From NCBI GenBank assembly GCA_025359705.1, contig JANYFS010000142.1:1-14489 (forward strand): a stretch of DNA of 14,489 nucleotides. The letters are read 5' to 3'. A model generated the notes under the pieces. That model saw only the letters and a list, made by a program, of their open reading frames with translations. It did not search any database and was not told the origin of the DNA. The stretch comes from Deinococcales bacterium (GTDB lineage: Bacteria > Deinococcota > Deinococci > Deinococcales > Deinococcaceae). A program made the translations under genes and the position numbers. Of this stretch, positions 1 to 6,303 are shown one piece after another (the first letter of the stretch is position 1; each line of letters starts with the position of its first letter).

Positions 1-1
1 C

Positions 2-751
2 CTCTATGAGCGCAAGGGTTTAATTCGTCCTGGACGCTCGAGCGGTAAAACACGACTGTATAGTGAGCGCGATATTGACCACTTGCGGGAGATTCGCAGA
101 TTGACTCAAGAACTGGGGGTCAATTTGGCAGGTGTGGAAGAAGTGATGAAACTTCAGCATCAACTGGACGACCTGCAAGATCAATTTGAACAGGAACTCG
201 AGCGGATCGACACCCAACTGCGCGATGTGACCACCCCCAAAGCCTTGCCCAGTAAGGCGGGACAGACTGACCCCAAAGATAAACCGGTTTATGTGATTTC
301 GATTGCTGCCGAGCTGGTGGACATGCACCCCCAAACCTTGCGCCTCTACGAGCGCAACAAACTGATCAACCCAGGGCGCTCGAGCGGCAAAACCCGCTTG
401 TACAGCGAACGGGACATCGAACAACTGCGGGAAATCCGTAGGCTGACCCAAGAACGCGGGGTCAACTTGGCGGGTGTCGAGGAAATTATGCGTTTGCGGG
501 GTCGCCTCGAGGAATCTCGCACGCGGCTCGAGCGCAACATTCAAAATATCCAAGGCAAAATCGAGAACCAAATGACCTTGTGGCGCACCTTGGCGGCCCC
601 AACAGATGACCAAAATGATGAACTCAAGCATGAACGTGATCGTGAGCTTGATAGTGAACTCGAGGACGAACTTTTAGAGGATGAACTCGAGCATGAACCT
701 GATCGTGAACTTGGGTCAGATCCAACCCCTACTGCACAGGAAGAAGGCTAA
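2..751 (+). CDS. Tandem-duplicated HspR-like MerR-family repressor (5' partial)
   Basis: The reading frame is open from base 2, so the gene starts before the window; 249 residues are visible. Two MerR-type winged-helix domains lie in tandem. The first (from LYERKGLIRPGRSSGKTRLY, bases 2-61 on) lacks its N-terminus here. The second is complete, from about base 284: VYVISIAAELVDMHPQTLRL, then the same GRSSGKTRLYSERDI wing and the LTQERGVNLAGVEEIMRL helix. This is the signature of HspR, which represses dnaK/clpB heat-shock operons. Each domain is followed by a coiled-coil stretch. The two copies are offset by exactly 342 bases (114 codons) and remain very alike in DNA and protein. The last ~45 residues are a low-complexity acidic tail. 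The stop abuts the next start at 752. HspR membership is well supported; the target operon is not visible. A two-domain chain could act as an intramolecular pseudo-dimer (inference). Confidence 0.85.
   Translation, partial: LYERKGLIRPGRSSGKTRLYSERDIDHLREIRRLTQELGVNLAGVEEVMKLQHQLDDLQDQFEQELERIDTQLRDVTTPKALPSKAGQTDPKDKPVYVISIAAELVDMHPQTLRLYERNKLINPGRSSGKTRLYSERDIEQLREIRRLTQERGVNLAGVEEIMRLRGRLEESRTRLERNIQNIQGKIENQMTLWRTLAAPTDDQNDELKHERDRELDSELEDELLEDELEHEPDRELGSDPTPTAQEEG
617..713 (+). repeat. 34-bp direct repeat in the hspR-like acidic tail
   Basis: Bases 617-650 and 680-713 match at 31 of 34 positions (start GATGAACTC, end CTTG) and are 63 bp apart, an in-frame distance. The repeat encodes the DEL-H-E-DREL pattern of the acidic C-terminal tail. 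Confidence 0.85.
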
Positions 752-1810
752 ATGACACCGCACGCTTTTGCCATTGGAGATGTCCACGGTCACTTGGATA
801 AATTGATCAATGTGTTGCAAAGTCACCGACTTTTGGATTTTAGCTTGCGTTGGGCAGGCGGAAACTCGAGGCTCTGGTTTTTGGGAGATTTTTTTGACCG
901 TGGCCCCAGTGGGGTTGGCGTGATTGAACTGATTATGCGGCTTCAGCACGAGGCTCGCCAGGAAGGGGGTTTTGTGGGTGCGCTGTTGGGCAACCACGAG
1001 CCACTTATTTTGGGCGCACGCAAGTTCCGCCGTCAAAAAACCTCTTTTGGGATGAGCTTTCGGGCCGAATGGCTGCACAATGGAGGCCGCCTTAGCGATC
1101 TCGAGGCACTGAATGAGGATCATCTCAATTGGTTATTGGCCTTGCCCGCAATGGCGCTCGAGGGGGATTATTTATTGATCCATGCCGATTCACAGTTTTA
1201 TTTTGATTATGGCAATACCATTCTCGAGGTGAATAATCATATTCATGAAATTTTAATAGGTGACAACGATCATGAATGGGACGAACTTTTAGCGCAATTT
1301 TCGCGCCGAAGGGAATTCTTGCACTCCGAAGAAGGTGAACACCGTGTAGACGATTTTCTTCGTGCTTTCGGGGGCAAGAGAGTGGTACATGGTCACACCC
1401 CTATTCCGTATTTGCGCGGAGTTCCCGCTGATGAAGTATGCGAAGCCTATTTCTATGCAGGTGGTCGGGTGATCAATATTGATGGGGGTTTAATTTACCG
1501 TGAGGGTAATGGTTTTGTATTTCCATTGCGTCCACTAAATACCGATCTCGAGGTAGGCAATCTCGAGGCACATAGTGTTACGGTGAGTGTGGATATACCC
1601 CTGTCCCCGCCCTTGCTCGAGGAAATGATTCAGGAAATATTTGTAGAAACGCATGTAGAAGCATATGTGGAAATACTTAAGCCAATTCCACTAGAAGTAA
1701 TACCGCTCGAGATAAACACCCTCGAGCCTAGTATTGCCGAAGGACTGGAAAGTAAGATAGTGACAAAATCAAAACGCAAGCGTAAAAGTAACAGTAAAAA
1801 AATGGAGTAA
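752..1810 (+). CDS. PPP-type metallophosphoesterase (calcineurin-like phosphatase 1)
   Basis: A 352-residue phosphatase with the full PPP metal-binding set: GDVHGH (D10, H12), GDFFDRG (D46, D49, R50), GNHE (N81, H82), H144 in IHAD, and VHGHT (H213, H215). Family members are Ser/Thr protein phosphatases or ApaH-like nucleotide hydrolases that use two metal ions. The LQHEARQEGG...ALLGNHE stretch recalls Shewanella-like bacterial PPPs, but the substrate is unknown. After residue ~255 comes a tail not needed for catalysis, made of in-frame short repeats (VETH/VEAY/VEIL; PLEVI/PLEIN/TLEPS) and a very lysine/arginine-rich end. The ATG directly follows the hspR-like stop, and AGGAAGAAGG at 739-748 is an ideal Shine-Dalgarno, so the two genes are co-transcribed and probably translationally coupled. 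It is a clear paralogue of the phosphatase at 6304-7788. Confidence 0.88.
   Translation: MTPHAFAIGDVHGHLDKLINVLQSHRLLDFSLRWAGGNSRLWFLGDFFDRGPSGVGVIELIMRLQHEARQEGGFVGALLGNHEPLILGARKFRRQKTSFGMSFRAEWLHNGGRLSDLEALNEDHLNWLLALPAMALEGDYLLIHADSQFYFDYGNTILEVNNHIHEILIGDNDHEWDELLAQFSRRREFLHSEEGEHRVDDFLRAFGGKRVVHGHTPIPYLRGVPADEVCEAYFYAGGRVINIDGGLIYREGNGFVFPLRPLNTDLEVGNLEAHSVTVSVDIPLSPPLLEEMIQEIFVETHVEAYVEILKPIPLEVIPLEINTLEPSIAEGLESKIVTKSKRKRKSNSKKME
1643..1732 (+). repeat. In-frame 12-bp and 15-bp tandem repeats in phosphatase tail
   Basis: Three 12-bp units (1643-1654, 1655-1666, 1667-1678; first unit GTAGAAACGCAT) encode VETH, VEAY, VEIL. Three 15-bp units (1688-1702, 1703-1717, 1718-1732) encode PLEVI, PLEIN, TLEPS. 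Copies have diverged but the periods hold. Confidence 0.7.
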
Positions 1811-1811
1811 T

Positions 1812-1990
1812 AGACCACATTTTGCTCGAGACCACATAGGGAAAATCGGGTAGGGGAGGGTTTTAAACCCTTCCAGTGCGCGAAATCTTGAGCGAAATCT
1901 TGAGCGAAAGGTGGATATATGCGCCTAACTCCGATACCTGCTCCGATACGCCCTCATCAGAATAGGGCCATAAATAGAGCAGAATAGAGC
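1812..1990. repeat. Spacer filled with short tandem duplications
   Basis: The spacer between the phosphatase and the nurA-like gene has no convincing gene. It holds AGACCACAT twice (1812-1820, 1829-1837; period 17); GCGAAATCTTGA twice plus a half copy (1880-1909; period 12); CTCCGATAC twice (1929-1937, 1941-1949; period 12); and AATAGAGC twice (1973-1980, 1983-1990; period 10). A near-palindrome, GGAGGGTTTTAAACCCTTC at 1855-1873, could form a hairpin after the phosphatase gene but lacks a T-tract. Confidence 0.75.
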
Positions 1991-1991
1991 G

Positions 1992-3014
1992 GTGCGAATT
2001 CGACTTGATCCTTGGAATGAAGAAGCCCCGCAAGCCCAATTGGGCCTTAAACCTTTTGCGGGAGATGTGACGGTTGACCTCGAGCTGAAACAGTGGAAAC
2101 CGATTCCCAGCAAAGCCATTCCCGAATATTTGCATCAGGTGCATGTGGTGGACGGCTCGAGGCGACTCGAGGCGCGGGTGATTCTCGAGGAAGACGGCGC
2201 AAACCACCACGGGGCTTTTGGCGCGTATGCGGTGGGCCACGCTTTGCTCGAGCTGAATTCTAAAAAGGCCAGTATTTCCCAGATCGAAAGTGGGCGGGTT
2301 TTGGCGGTTTGTGGTAATTTGACCGTGCCAGACATTGCACTTGCTCCACCCAAAGGCGGCTCGGGCAAGTTGGTTTATCCGCTGTTGTGCGATGCACGGC
2401 TGCGAAACGAGCCACAATCGGCGGTACTGATTGTGCAGCGGCTGATGTTGCAGCGCGAGCAAAGCATAGCCTCCAAACTGGCCCTTGGCCTCGAGGATGT
2501 GATGGGCGGGCTGTTCGAGCTGGATACCTTGGTTTTGCAAGATGGCCCTGTGGACATCAAGGCTTCGGATCGTTTGATTTTGGGCTATATCAAAAGTTTT
2601 GAAACCGATTATCTTGGCCCCTTGCAGCGTCCCACCTTGCACCAGCTCAAAGTCAACGAGCGTACCCCTATTTTTTACTTCCAATACGGCGGCGAGGAGC
2701 GCGGGCGGTTTTCGTGGTATGTGCGGCTTTCGGAAATGAGTGCTTTGTACCCGCAAGGTTCGGGGGTGGTGCGCCTTGAGATGGCGGCTCCAGAGGAACT
2801 AAACGGCTTGCCCAAACTGATCAAACGTATTGCGGATTTCAGCCCCCATTTGCTGGGAATGTTGGGCAGCATGGCCCACAAAGACCCTCGAGCGCCACAA
2901 AATCTAATTCCTACGGGAGCGCTCGAGCGAGAACTCAAACGGCGGATGGGCGATGCCCAACTGATCTCAAGGCGGATTCGGGGATGGATTATGGAGCAGA
3001 GCTGGTTAGGGTGA
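1992..3014 (+). CDS. nurA: NurA-domain nuclease
   Basis: A 340-residue protein with the NurA pattern: VVDGSRRLEARV (D54-G55-S56) near the N-terminus, LVLQDGPVDIK (D184-G185) in the middle, LILGYIKS (K201), IFYFQYGG and FSWYVRL strands, and the C-terminal block PKLIKRIADFSPHLLGMLGSMAHKDPR (about 274-300, H296) expected at the end of the fold. NurA is an exo/endonuclease that works with the HerA translocase in DNA-end resection; no herA is in the window. The start is GTG at 1992: an in-frame TAA at 1971 lies just upstream and there is no other plausible start. No good Shine-Dalgarno is visible. The 3' end overlaps the convergent DUF309 gene by 26 bp. The family call rests on motif order, not an alignment. 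Confidence 0.75.
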   Translation: MRIRLDPWNEEAPQAQLGLKPFAGDVTVDLELKQWKPIPSKAIPEYLHQVHVVDGSRRLEARVILEEDGANHHGAFGAYAVGHALLELNSKKASISQIESGRVLAVCGNLTVPDIALAPPKGGSGKLVYPLLCDARLRNEPQSAVLIVQRLMLQREQSIASKLALGLEDVMGGLFELDTLVLQDGPVDIKASDRLILGYIKSFETDYLGPLQRPTLHQLKVNERTPIFYFQYGGEERGRFSWYVRLSEMSALYPQGSGVVRLEMAAPEELNGLPKLIKRIADFSPHLLGMLGSMAHKDPRAPQNLIPTGALERELKRRMGDAQLISRRIRGWIMEQSWLG

Positions 3015-3345
3015 TCTCGAGGGGATGATCTAACTCGAGCCTGTCCGAAACCGCGCTCATCAAAATCTCGAGCGAAACAATTCCGTCCGCTAATCCGTAG
3101 CCATCAGGGACACGCTCGAGGTGATTGCGGGCTTTTTGCAGATTGAGCCGTCCGCCCTTCAGATTTCCCTGAACTTTGCCTTTATGCAGCGTCGCTGCCA
3201 GCAAAATCAAACCCTGAAGATAGTGTGCCTCGAGCGCTGTATTGTTCTTTTTAGCCTCGAGCCAATGAGGTTCCCAGGCTTCGTGGGCTTCCCAAAAATG
3301 TTGGGCATCAAACAAAATCGCTCCTGGCTCGAGGTGTGGGCGCAT
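2989..3345 (-). CDS. DUF309 family protein
   Basis: A 118-residue protein with the DUF309 signature FDAQHFWEAHEAWEPHW (residues 12-28) followed by YLQGLILLAATLHK and a Gly/Ala/Leu helix with GNLKGGRLNLQKARNHLE. These are small all-helical cytosolic proteins of unknown function, found in many bacteria including Deinococcus-Thermus. The start is ATG at 3345. There is no Shine-Dalgarno, but TAGACT lies exactly 6 nt upstream (3352-3357 on the + strand), so the mRNA is probably leaderless. The gene is divergent from hom, with only 69 bp between starts, and convergent with the nurA-like gene, overlapping it by 26 bp. Confidence 0.8.
   Translation of the reverse strand: MRPHLEPGAILFDAQHFWEAHEAWEPHWLEAKKNNTALEAHYLQGLILLAATLHKGKVQGNLKGGRLNLQKARNHLERVPDGYGLADGIVSLEILMSAVSDRLELDHPLEITLTSSAP
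3012..3039. repeat. 14-bp period repeat at the nurA-like stop
   Basis: TGATCTCGAGGGGA (3012-3025) starts at the stop codon and is partly repeated as TGATCTAACTCGAG (3026-3039). TGA 3012, TGA 3026 and TAA 3031 occupy the three different frames. The segment lies inside the convergent DUF309 gene, so the likeness may be partly fortuitous. Confidence 0.45.
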
Positions 3346-3351
3346 GACTGA

Positions 3352-3357
3352 AGTCTA
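3352..3357 (-). promoter_or_regulatory. -10 box of DUF309 gene (leaderless)
   Basis: On the - strand TAGACT is followed by exactly 6 nt and then the ATG at 3345, which places the expected transcription start on the A of the start codon. No convincing -35 is seen. Confidence 0.5.
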
Positions 3358-3398
3358 GCTTGTTTACATCTGGATTTTTCCTGCTTGGTTTGCCCGCT

Positions 3399-3404
3399 TA
3401 TACT
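3399..3404 (+). promoter_or_regulatory. -10 box of hom
   Basis: TATACT lies 10 nt upstream of the hom ATG at 3415, predicting a leader of only a few bases. No Shine-Dalgarno is present. A -35 hexamer is not obvious. Confidence 0.5.
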
Positions 3405-3414
3405 GATTTCTAAT

Positions 3415-4398
3415 ATGTCAGAATTAAAAACACTCAAAATCGGTTTGGTGGGATGTGGAACGGTGGGCAGCAGCGTGCTGACCATGCTCAACCGCCAACG
3501 GGAATTGTTTCGCTCGCTGGATTATGAACTGATCCTCGAGGGGGTTTTGGTGCGCGACCCGCTGCAAGCCCGCGAGTTCGATTATCCTGGGGCCACCTTC
3601 ACCAACGACCCGCATTTCCTCGAGGGGGTGGATATTTTGATCGAGGTGATGGGTGGCATCGAGCGGCCCTACCAACTGTGGAAACCCCATCTCGAGGCGG
3701 GAAAAGTGCTGATCACCGCCAACAAAGCCCTGCTTGCCGAGCGCTGGGAAGAACTGCGCCCCTACCTCGAGAAAGGCCAAATCTATTTTGAGGCCAGTGT
3801 GATGGCGGGAACCCCGATCATTGCGGCGATGTCCACCATTTTGCGGGCCAGCACCCCTGTGCGGCTCGAGGCGACACTTAACGGAACCTGCAACTATATT
3901 TTGTCCGAGATGGAAAAAGGGCGCAGTTACCAAGACGCTTTGCTTGAGGCCCAGCGTTTGGGATACGCCGAAACCGACCCCACCTTGGATGTGGGTGGCG
4001 GTGATAGCGCCCACAAGCTCACCTTGTTGGCCCGTATGTTTATCGATCCCGATTACGCCTTCGAGCGGGTTTCGGTGACGGGTATCGACACTTTGCCCGA
4101 AGGTGCGGTGCAAGAAGCCCTCGAGCGTGGTGAAAAAATACGGTTGTTATGCACCCTCGAGCGGGAAGAAGGTCGCTGGCAGGCCAAAGTCGCCCCCACC
4201 CGCCTGCACCGCTCGCACCCCATTGCCAAAGCCGATTCCAACTTCAATGCCCTGCTGTTTACAGGCGAGGAATGTGGAAATATGCTCTTTATGGGCAGTG
4301 GTGCGGGTGGCATGGTCACAGCCAGCGGAATTGTTGGCGATTTGATGTGCCACTGCGACGGAATTCCAGGGCCACGGCCTGTATCTTTGGTTCGCTAA
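3415..4398 (+). CDS. hom: Homoserine dehydrogenase
   Basis: A 327-residue enzyme that reduces aspartate semialdehyde to homoserine with NAD(P)H, the branch point to threonine and methionine. Visible are the Rossmann motif GLVGCGTVG (10-18), TANKALL (101-107), EASVMAGTPI, LNGTCNYILSEM (155-166) and the signature YAETDPTLDVGGGDSAHK, with D197 and K201 as likely catalytic residues. The chain ends at about residue 327 with no C-terminal ACT domain, so threonine feedback through ACT is not expected; this short form is known in the phylum. The start at 3415 (MSELKTLKIG) is preferred over the in-frame GTG/ATG-like codons from 3385, because those lie over the -10 box. It stands alone, divergent from the DUF309 gene, and is followed by strong hairpins. 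Confidence 0.93.
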   Translation: MSELKTLKIGLVGCGTVGSSVLTMLNRQRELFRSLDYELILEGVLVRDPLQAREFDYPGATFTNDPHFLEGVDILIEVMGGIERPYQLWKPHLEAGKVLITANKALLAERWEELRPYLEKGQIYFEASVMAGTPIIAAMSTILRASTPVRLEATLNGTCNYILSEMEKGRSYQDALLEAQRLGYAETDPTLDVGGGDSAHKLTLLARMFIDPDYAFERVSVTGIDTLPEGAVQEALERGEKIRLLCTLEREEGRWQAKVAPTRLHRSHPIAKADSNFNALLFTGEECGNMLFMGSGAGGMVTASGIVGDLMCHCDGIPGPRPVSLVR

Positions 4399-4414
4399 TC
4401 ACTTCGCTAATTGT
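4391..4414 (+). repeat. 12-bp tandem duplication spanning the hom stop codon
   Basis: TTCGCTAATCAC (4391-4402) is followed by TTCGCTAATTGT (4403-4414). The duplicated TAA is in the same frame (4396 and 4408), giving hom a second in-frame stop. Confidence 0.75.
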
Positions 4415-4450
4415 CTCGAGAGGATGATAGTTTGAGTGCGCTCGAGACAA
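4411..4450 (+). terminator. CTCGAG-containing inverted repeat after hom
   Basis: TTGTCTCGAG (4411-4420) and CTCGAGACAA (4441-4450) are perfect 10-bp inverted arms with a 20-nt loop, 12 bp after the hom stop. The arms are built around two CTCGAG sites. There is no T-run, so it may be an RNA 3'-end hairpin or a protein site rather than a classical terminator. Confidence 0.5.
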
Positions 4451-4520
4451 TCCGTTATCTCATTTCATAGTCTCATTTTAGAATATTTGTCTAAATAATG
4501 AGTAGATTCGTCTGATCATT

Positions 4521-4545
4521 CGTAGGGGTCGGGCGCTGCCTGACC
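4521..4545. repeat. Short GC-rich hairpin, dispersed-repeat-like
   Basis: CGTAGGGGTCGGGC followed by GCTGCCTGACC folds as GGTCGGGC (4527-4534), a 3-nt loop, then GCCTGACC (4538-4545) with one G-U pair. It resembles the CGTAGGGG...-type hairpin repeats scattered in several bacterial phyla. Only one copy is in this window. Confidence 0.4.
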
Positions 4546-4578
4546 ATCAGTTCTCTGACAAACGCTCTATATATGGAA

Positions 4579-4613
4579 AAACAGGGAAGATCTTATAGTA
4601 ATCTTCCCTGTTT
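4579..4613. terminator. Bidirectional rho-independent terminator
   Basis: Perfect 13-bp arms AAACAGGGAAGAT (4579-4591) and ATCTTCCCTGTTT (4601-4613) flank a 9-nt loop, with A-rich DNA on the left and T-rich DNA on the right. It can end hom transcription on + and the small membrane gene (stop at 4642) on -. Confidence 0.85.
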
Positions 4614-4641
4614 CTATTTAGAACTCGAGCCTGCCTACAAA

Positions 4642-4890
4642 TCAAGAATGCGTAGTCTCCCGCTCGAGTGCCTGACGGCGTGCGGCTTCTTCATAGCGGG
4701 TAGATAAAATAAAGAAGGTGGGTGCCCATAATCCTACAAAAATACCAAAGCGTTCGGCTCGAGCGTCTTCTTGGGTATAGTTTGCGCCTTGGTTGCGTTT
4801 GTTTTGCCAGATTAAAATGCTTCCGCCAATGCTGGCAAAGCCCAATACATAACAGATCTTGGACAACATGGTGTTGGTTTGCTCGTTCAT
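4642..4890 (-). CDS. Small membrane protein, two predicted helices
   Basis: An 82-residue protein of unrecognised family. It has two hydrophobic segments, SKICYVLGFASIGGSILIW (about 9-27) and FGIFVGLWAPTFFIL (about 52-66), separated by a charged, basic loop and followed by a charged C-terminus rich in Glu and Arg. The start at 4890 (MNEQTNTMLSK) is chosen because AGGAG (4896-4900, - strand) sits at good spacing before it. An in-frame upstream extension to 5007 has no such signal and looks non-coding. The gene is monocistronic, ending at the shared terminator 4579-4613. No function can be assigned. Confidence 0.7.
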   Translation of the reverse strand: MNEQTNTMLSKICYVLGFASIGGSILIWQNKRNQGANYTQEDARAERFGIFVGLWAPTFFILSTRYEEAARRQALERETTHS

Positions 4891-5051
4891 AACATCTCCT
4901 GCGGTGTGTTTGAGTTCGGCAAAATACCCCGAAGTGCTTGGGAAGGAACTGCTTCGAGATTCTATTTTTACCCTCGAGCTTGTGAATAGCTGCACGTATC
5001 CATACAATCCAAATTAAGACGTTTGCCCCTGCAAATTCCCGTTCGCATCCT

Positions 5052-5057
5052 TATAAT
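5052..5057 (+). promoter_or_regulatory. -10 box of prenyl synthase gene (leaderless)
   Basis: A consensus TATAAT is followed by exactly 6 nt and the ATG at 5064, so the predicted transcription start is the start codon itself. A GTG at 5058 overlapping this spacing is therefore unlikely to be the start. Confidence 0.65.
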
Positions 5058-5063
5058 GTGATC

Positions 5064-6032
5064 ATGTCTACCCTGCTTTCCCCAATCTTGGCCCCCCAAA
5101 TGCAAGCCCTCGAGCTGCGTTTGCGTGAGGTGGTGCGTTCCAAAGTGGAATTTATCGAGGCCATTGGGGAAAATCTGGTCACGGCGGGGGGTAAGCGCTT
5201 TCGGCCCGCCTTGGTTTTTCTTAGTGCCAAAGCCTTGGGTTTGCACGACCCTCGAGAGGTGGATTTGGCAATCGCAGTGGAGTTGCTGCATTCGGCAACC
5301 CTTCTGCATGACGATCTAATCGACGATGCCGAAACCAGACGGGGCAAAGAAGCCGCTTTCAGGCGCTATGGCAACGCAGTTTCGGTGCTTTCGGGGGATT
5401 TTATGCTCTCGAGGGTGCTGAAATTGCTGTCCACCATGCCGCCTTGCCTCACTGCCGAATTTGCCGAAACCTCCATGCAAATTTGTGAAGGCGAGGTTTT
5501 GCAGTTCCAAATTGCCTCGTATGGCGACTACAATTTGGCACATTACCTCGAGGTGATCACCGCCAAAACTGCGGTACTGTTGGCAACGGCAGTGCGTGCG
5601 CCCGCTCTGCTGATGGGCATCGAAGATGAACGCGACCCCCGCCTGATGGCTTTAACCACCTACGGCCTCGAGTATGGTCGGGCTTTTCAGATCCAAGACG
5701 ACTTGCTGGATCTGATGTCCGACCCGCTCACTTTGGGCAAACCGATTGGCGGCGACTTGCGCGAAGGCAAAGTAACTTTGCCTGTGCTGCATCTGCTCGA
5801 GGGTAACCATGCTCCAGAGGTGCGTGCGATCGTAGAGCGCCGCGCCGAAAAAGAGGGCGATGTGCAGCGGGTGCGCGATTTGGTGCGCGGTAGTTCTGCC
5901 CTCGAGCTATGTTTGTCCGAGTTGCGCTCGAGATCCAATTTGGCTGTGCAAGCCCTCAAGGTTTTGCCCGTCAGCCCTGCCCGTCAAGCGCTCGAGGATT
6001 TGGCACTTTCGGCAGCCCAGCGGGTACTATAG
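5064..6032 (+). CDS. Long-chain polyprenyl diphosphate synthase
   Basis: A 322-residue trans-isoprenyl diphosphate synthase (IspB/HepT-like). It adds isopentenyl diphosphate units to an allylic primer, most likely to build the menaquinone side chain. Seen: GGKRFRPAL (42-50); the first Asp-rich motif HDDLIDD (D83, D84, D87); the second, QDDLLD (D212, D213, D216); and GKPIGGDLREGKVTLPVLHL after it. The residue five before the first motif is alanine (A78). In this family a small residue there marks enzymes making long chains, whereas FPP and GGPP synthases carry bulky residues. Exact chain length cannot be read from sequence. The start is ATG at 5064, with a leaderless-type promoter just upstream. 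It is convergent with the small gene ending at 6037, four bases beyond its stop. Confidence 0.9.
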   Translation: MSTLLSPILAPQMQALELRLREVVRSKVEFIEAIGENLVTAGGKRFRPALVFLSAKALGLHDPREVDLAIAVELLHSATLLHDDLIDDAETRRGKEAAFRRYGNAVSVLSGDFMLSRVLKLLSTMPPCLTAEFAETSMQICEGEVLQFQIASYGDYNLAHYLEVITAKTAVLLATAVRAPALLMGIEDERDPRLMALTTYGLEYGRAFQIQDDLLDLMSDPLTLGKPIGGDLREGKVTLPVLHLLEGNHAPEVRAIVERRAEKEGDVQRVRDLVRGSSALELCLSELRSRSNLAVQALKVLPVSPARQALEDLALSAAQRVL

Positions 6033-6036
6033 CCAG

Positions 6037-6249
6037 CTACTTAAAGGCTTCGCCATAACTTCGCCGTATAATGTTAAAGCAAATCCAACCACAGCCAAAG
6101 GCCACAGGCCAAAACAGTAAAAAAGCCCATAACCCATACCAGTTTTGGGCTACGTTCAGATAGGTGCAAAAAAACGATCCGATAACGGTTCCAACAATAA
6201 TCGAAATGCGTCTGGTAACGTCTCTGGGAGTCCAAGAGTCTAAGTCCAT
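6037..6249 (-). CDS. Small membrane protein, two predicted helices
   Basis: A 70-residue protein of unrecognised family with two hydrophobic helices, RRISIIVGTVIGSFFCTYL (about 13-31) and WAFLLFWPVAFGCGWICF (about 41-58), a charged N-terminus and a short basic C-terminus. Coding status is supported by a TATATT -10 box placed exactly 6 nt before the ATG at 6249, which predicts a leaderless mRNA, and by the gene fitting neatly between the prenyl synthase stop and the next gene. It lies just downstream of the phosphatase gene on the same strand but appears to have its own promoter. Function unknown. Confidence 0.65.
   Translation of the reverse strand: MDLDSWTPRDVTRRISIIVGTVIGSFFCTYLNVAQNWYGLWAFLLFWPVAFGCGWICFNIIRRSYGEAFK
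6048..6069. repeat. 11-bp tandem duplication near the stop of the 70-aa gene
   Basis: CTTCGCCATAA (6048-6058) followed by CTTCGCCGTAT (6059-6069). The copies lie in the last codons of the - strand gene, 9 nt before its stop, and are not a multiple of three. Confidence 0.55.
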
Positions 6250-6255
6250 GACTCA

Positions 6256-6261
6256 AATATA
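6256..6261 (-). promoter_or_regulatory. -10 box of the 70-aa membrane gene (leaderless)
   Basis: On the - strand TATATT is followed by 6 nt and ATG (6249). No Shine-Dalgarno is present, and no well-spaced -35 is visible. Confidence 0.55.
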
Positions 6262-6303
6262 CTGCTCGAGGGGGGATCAGGCCAGAGTCAAAAATCCCGT
6301 TTT

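Noticed and set aside
1863..2756. Long - strand frame opposite the nurA-like gene
   Set aside because: The + strand frame shows a recognisable NurA motif order. The antisense translation has no family pattern and is a mirror of a codon-biased gene.
3424..4113. Long - strand frame inside hom
   Set aside because: Antisense shadow of a highly conserved enzyme gene.
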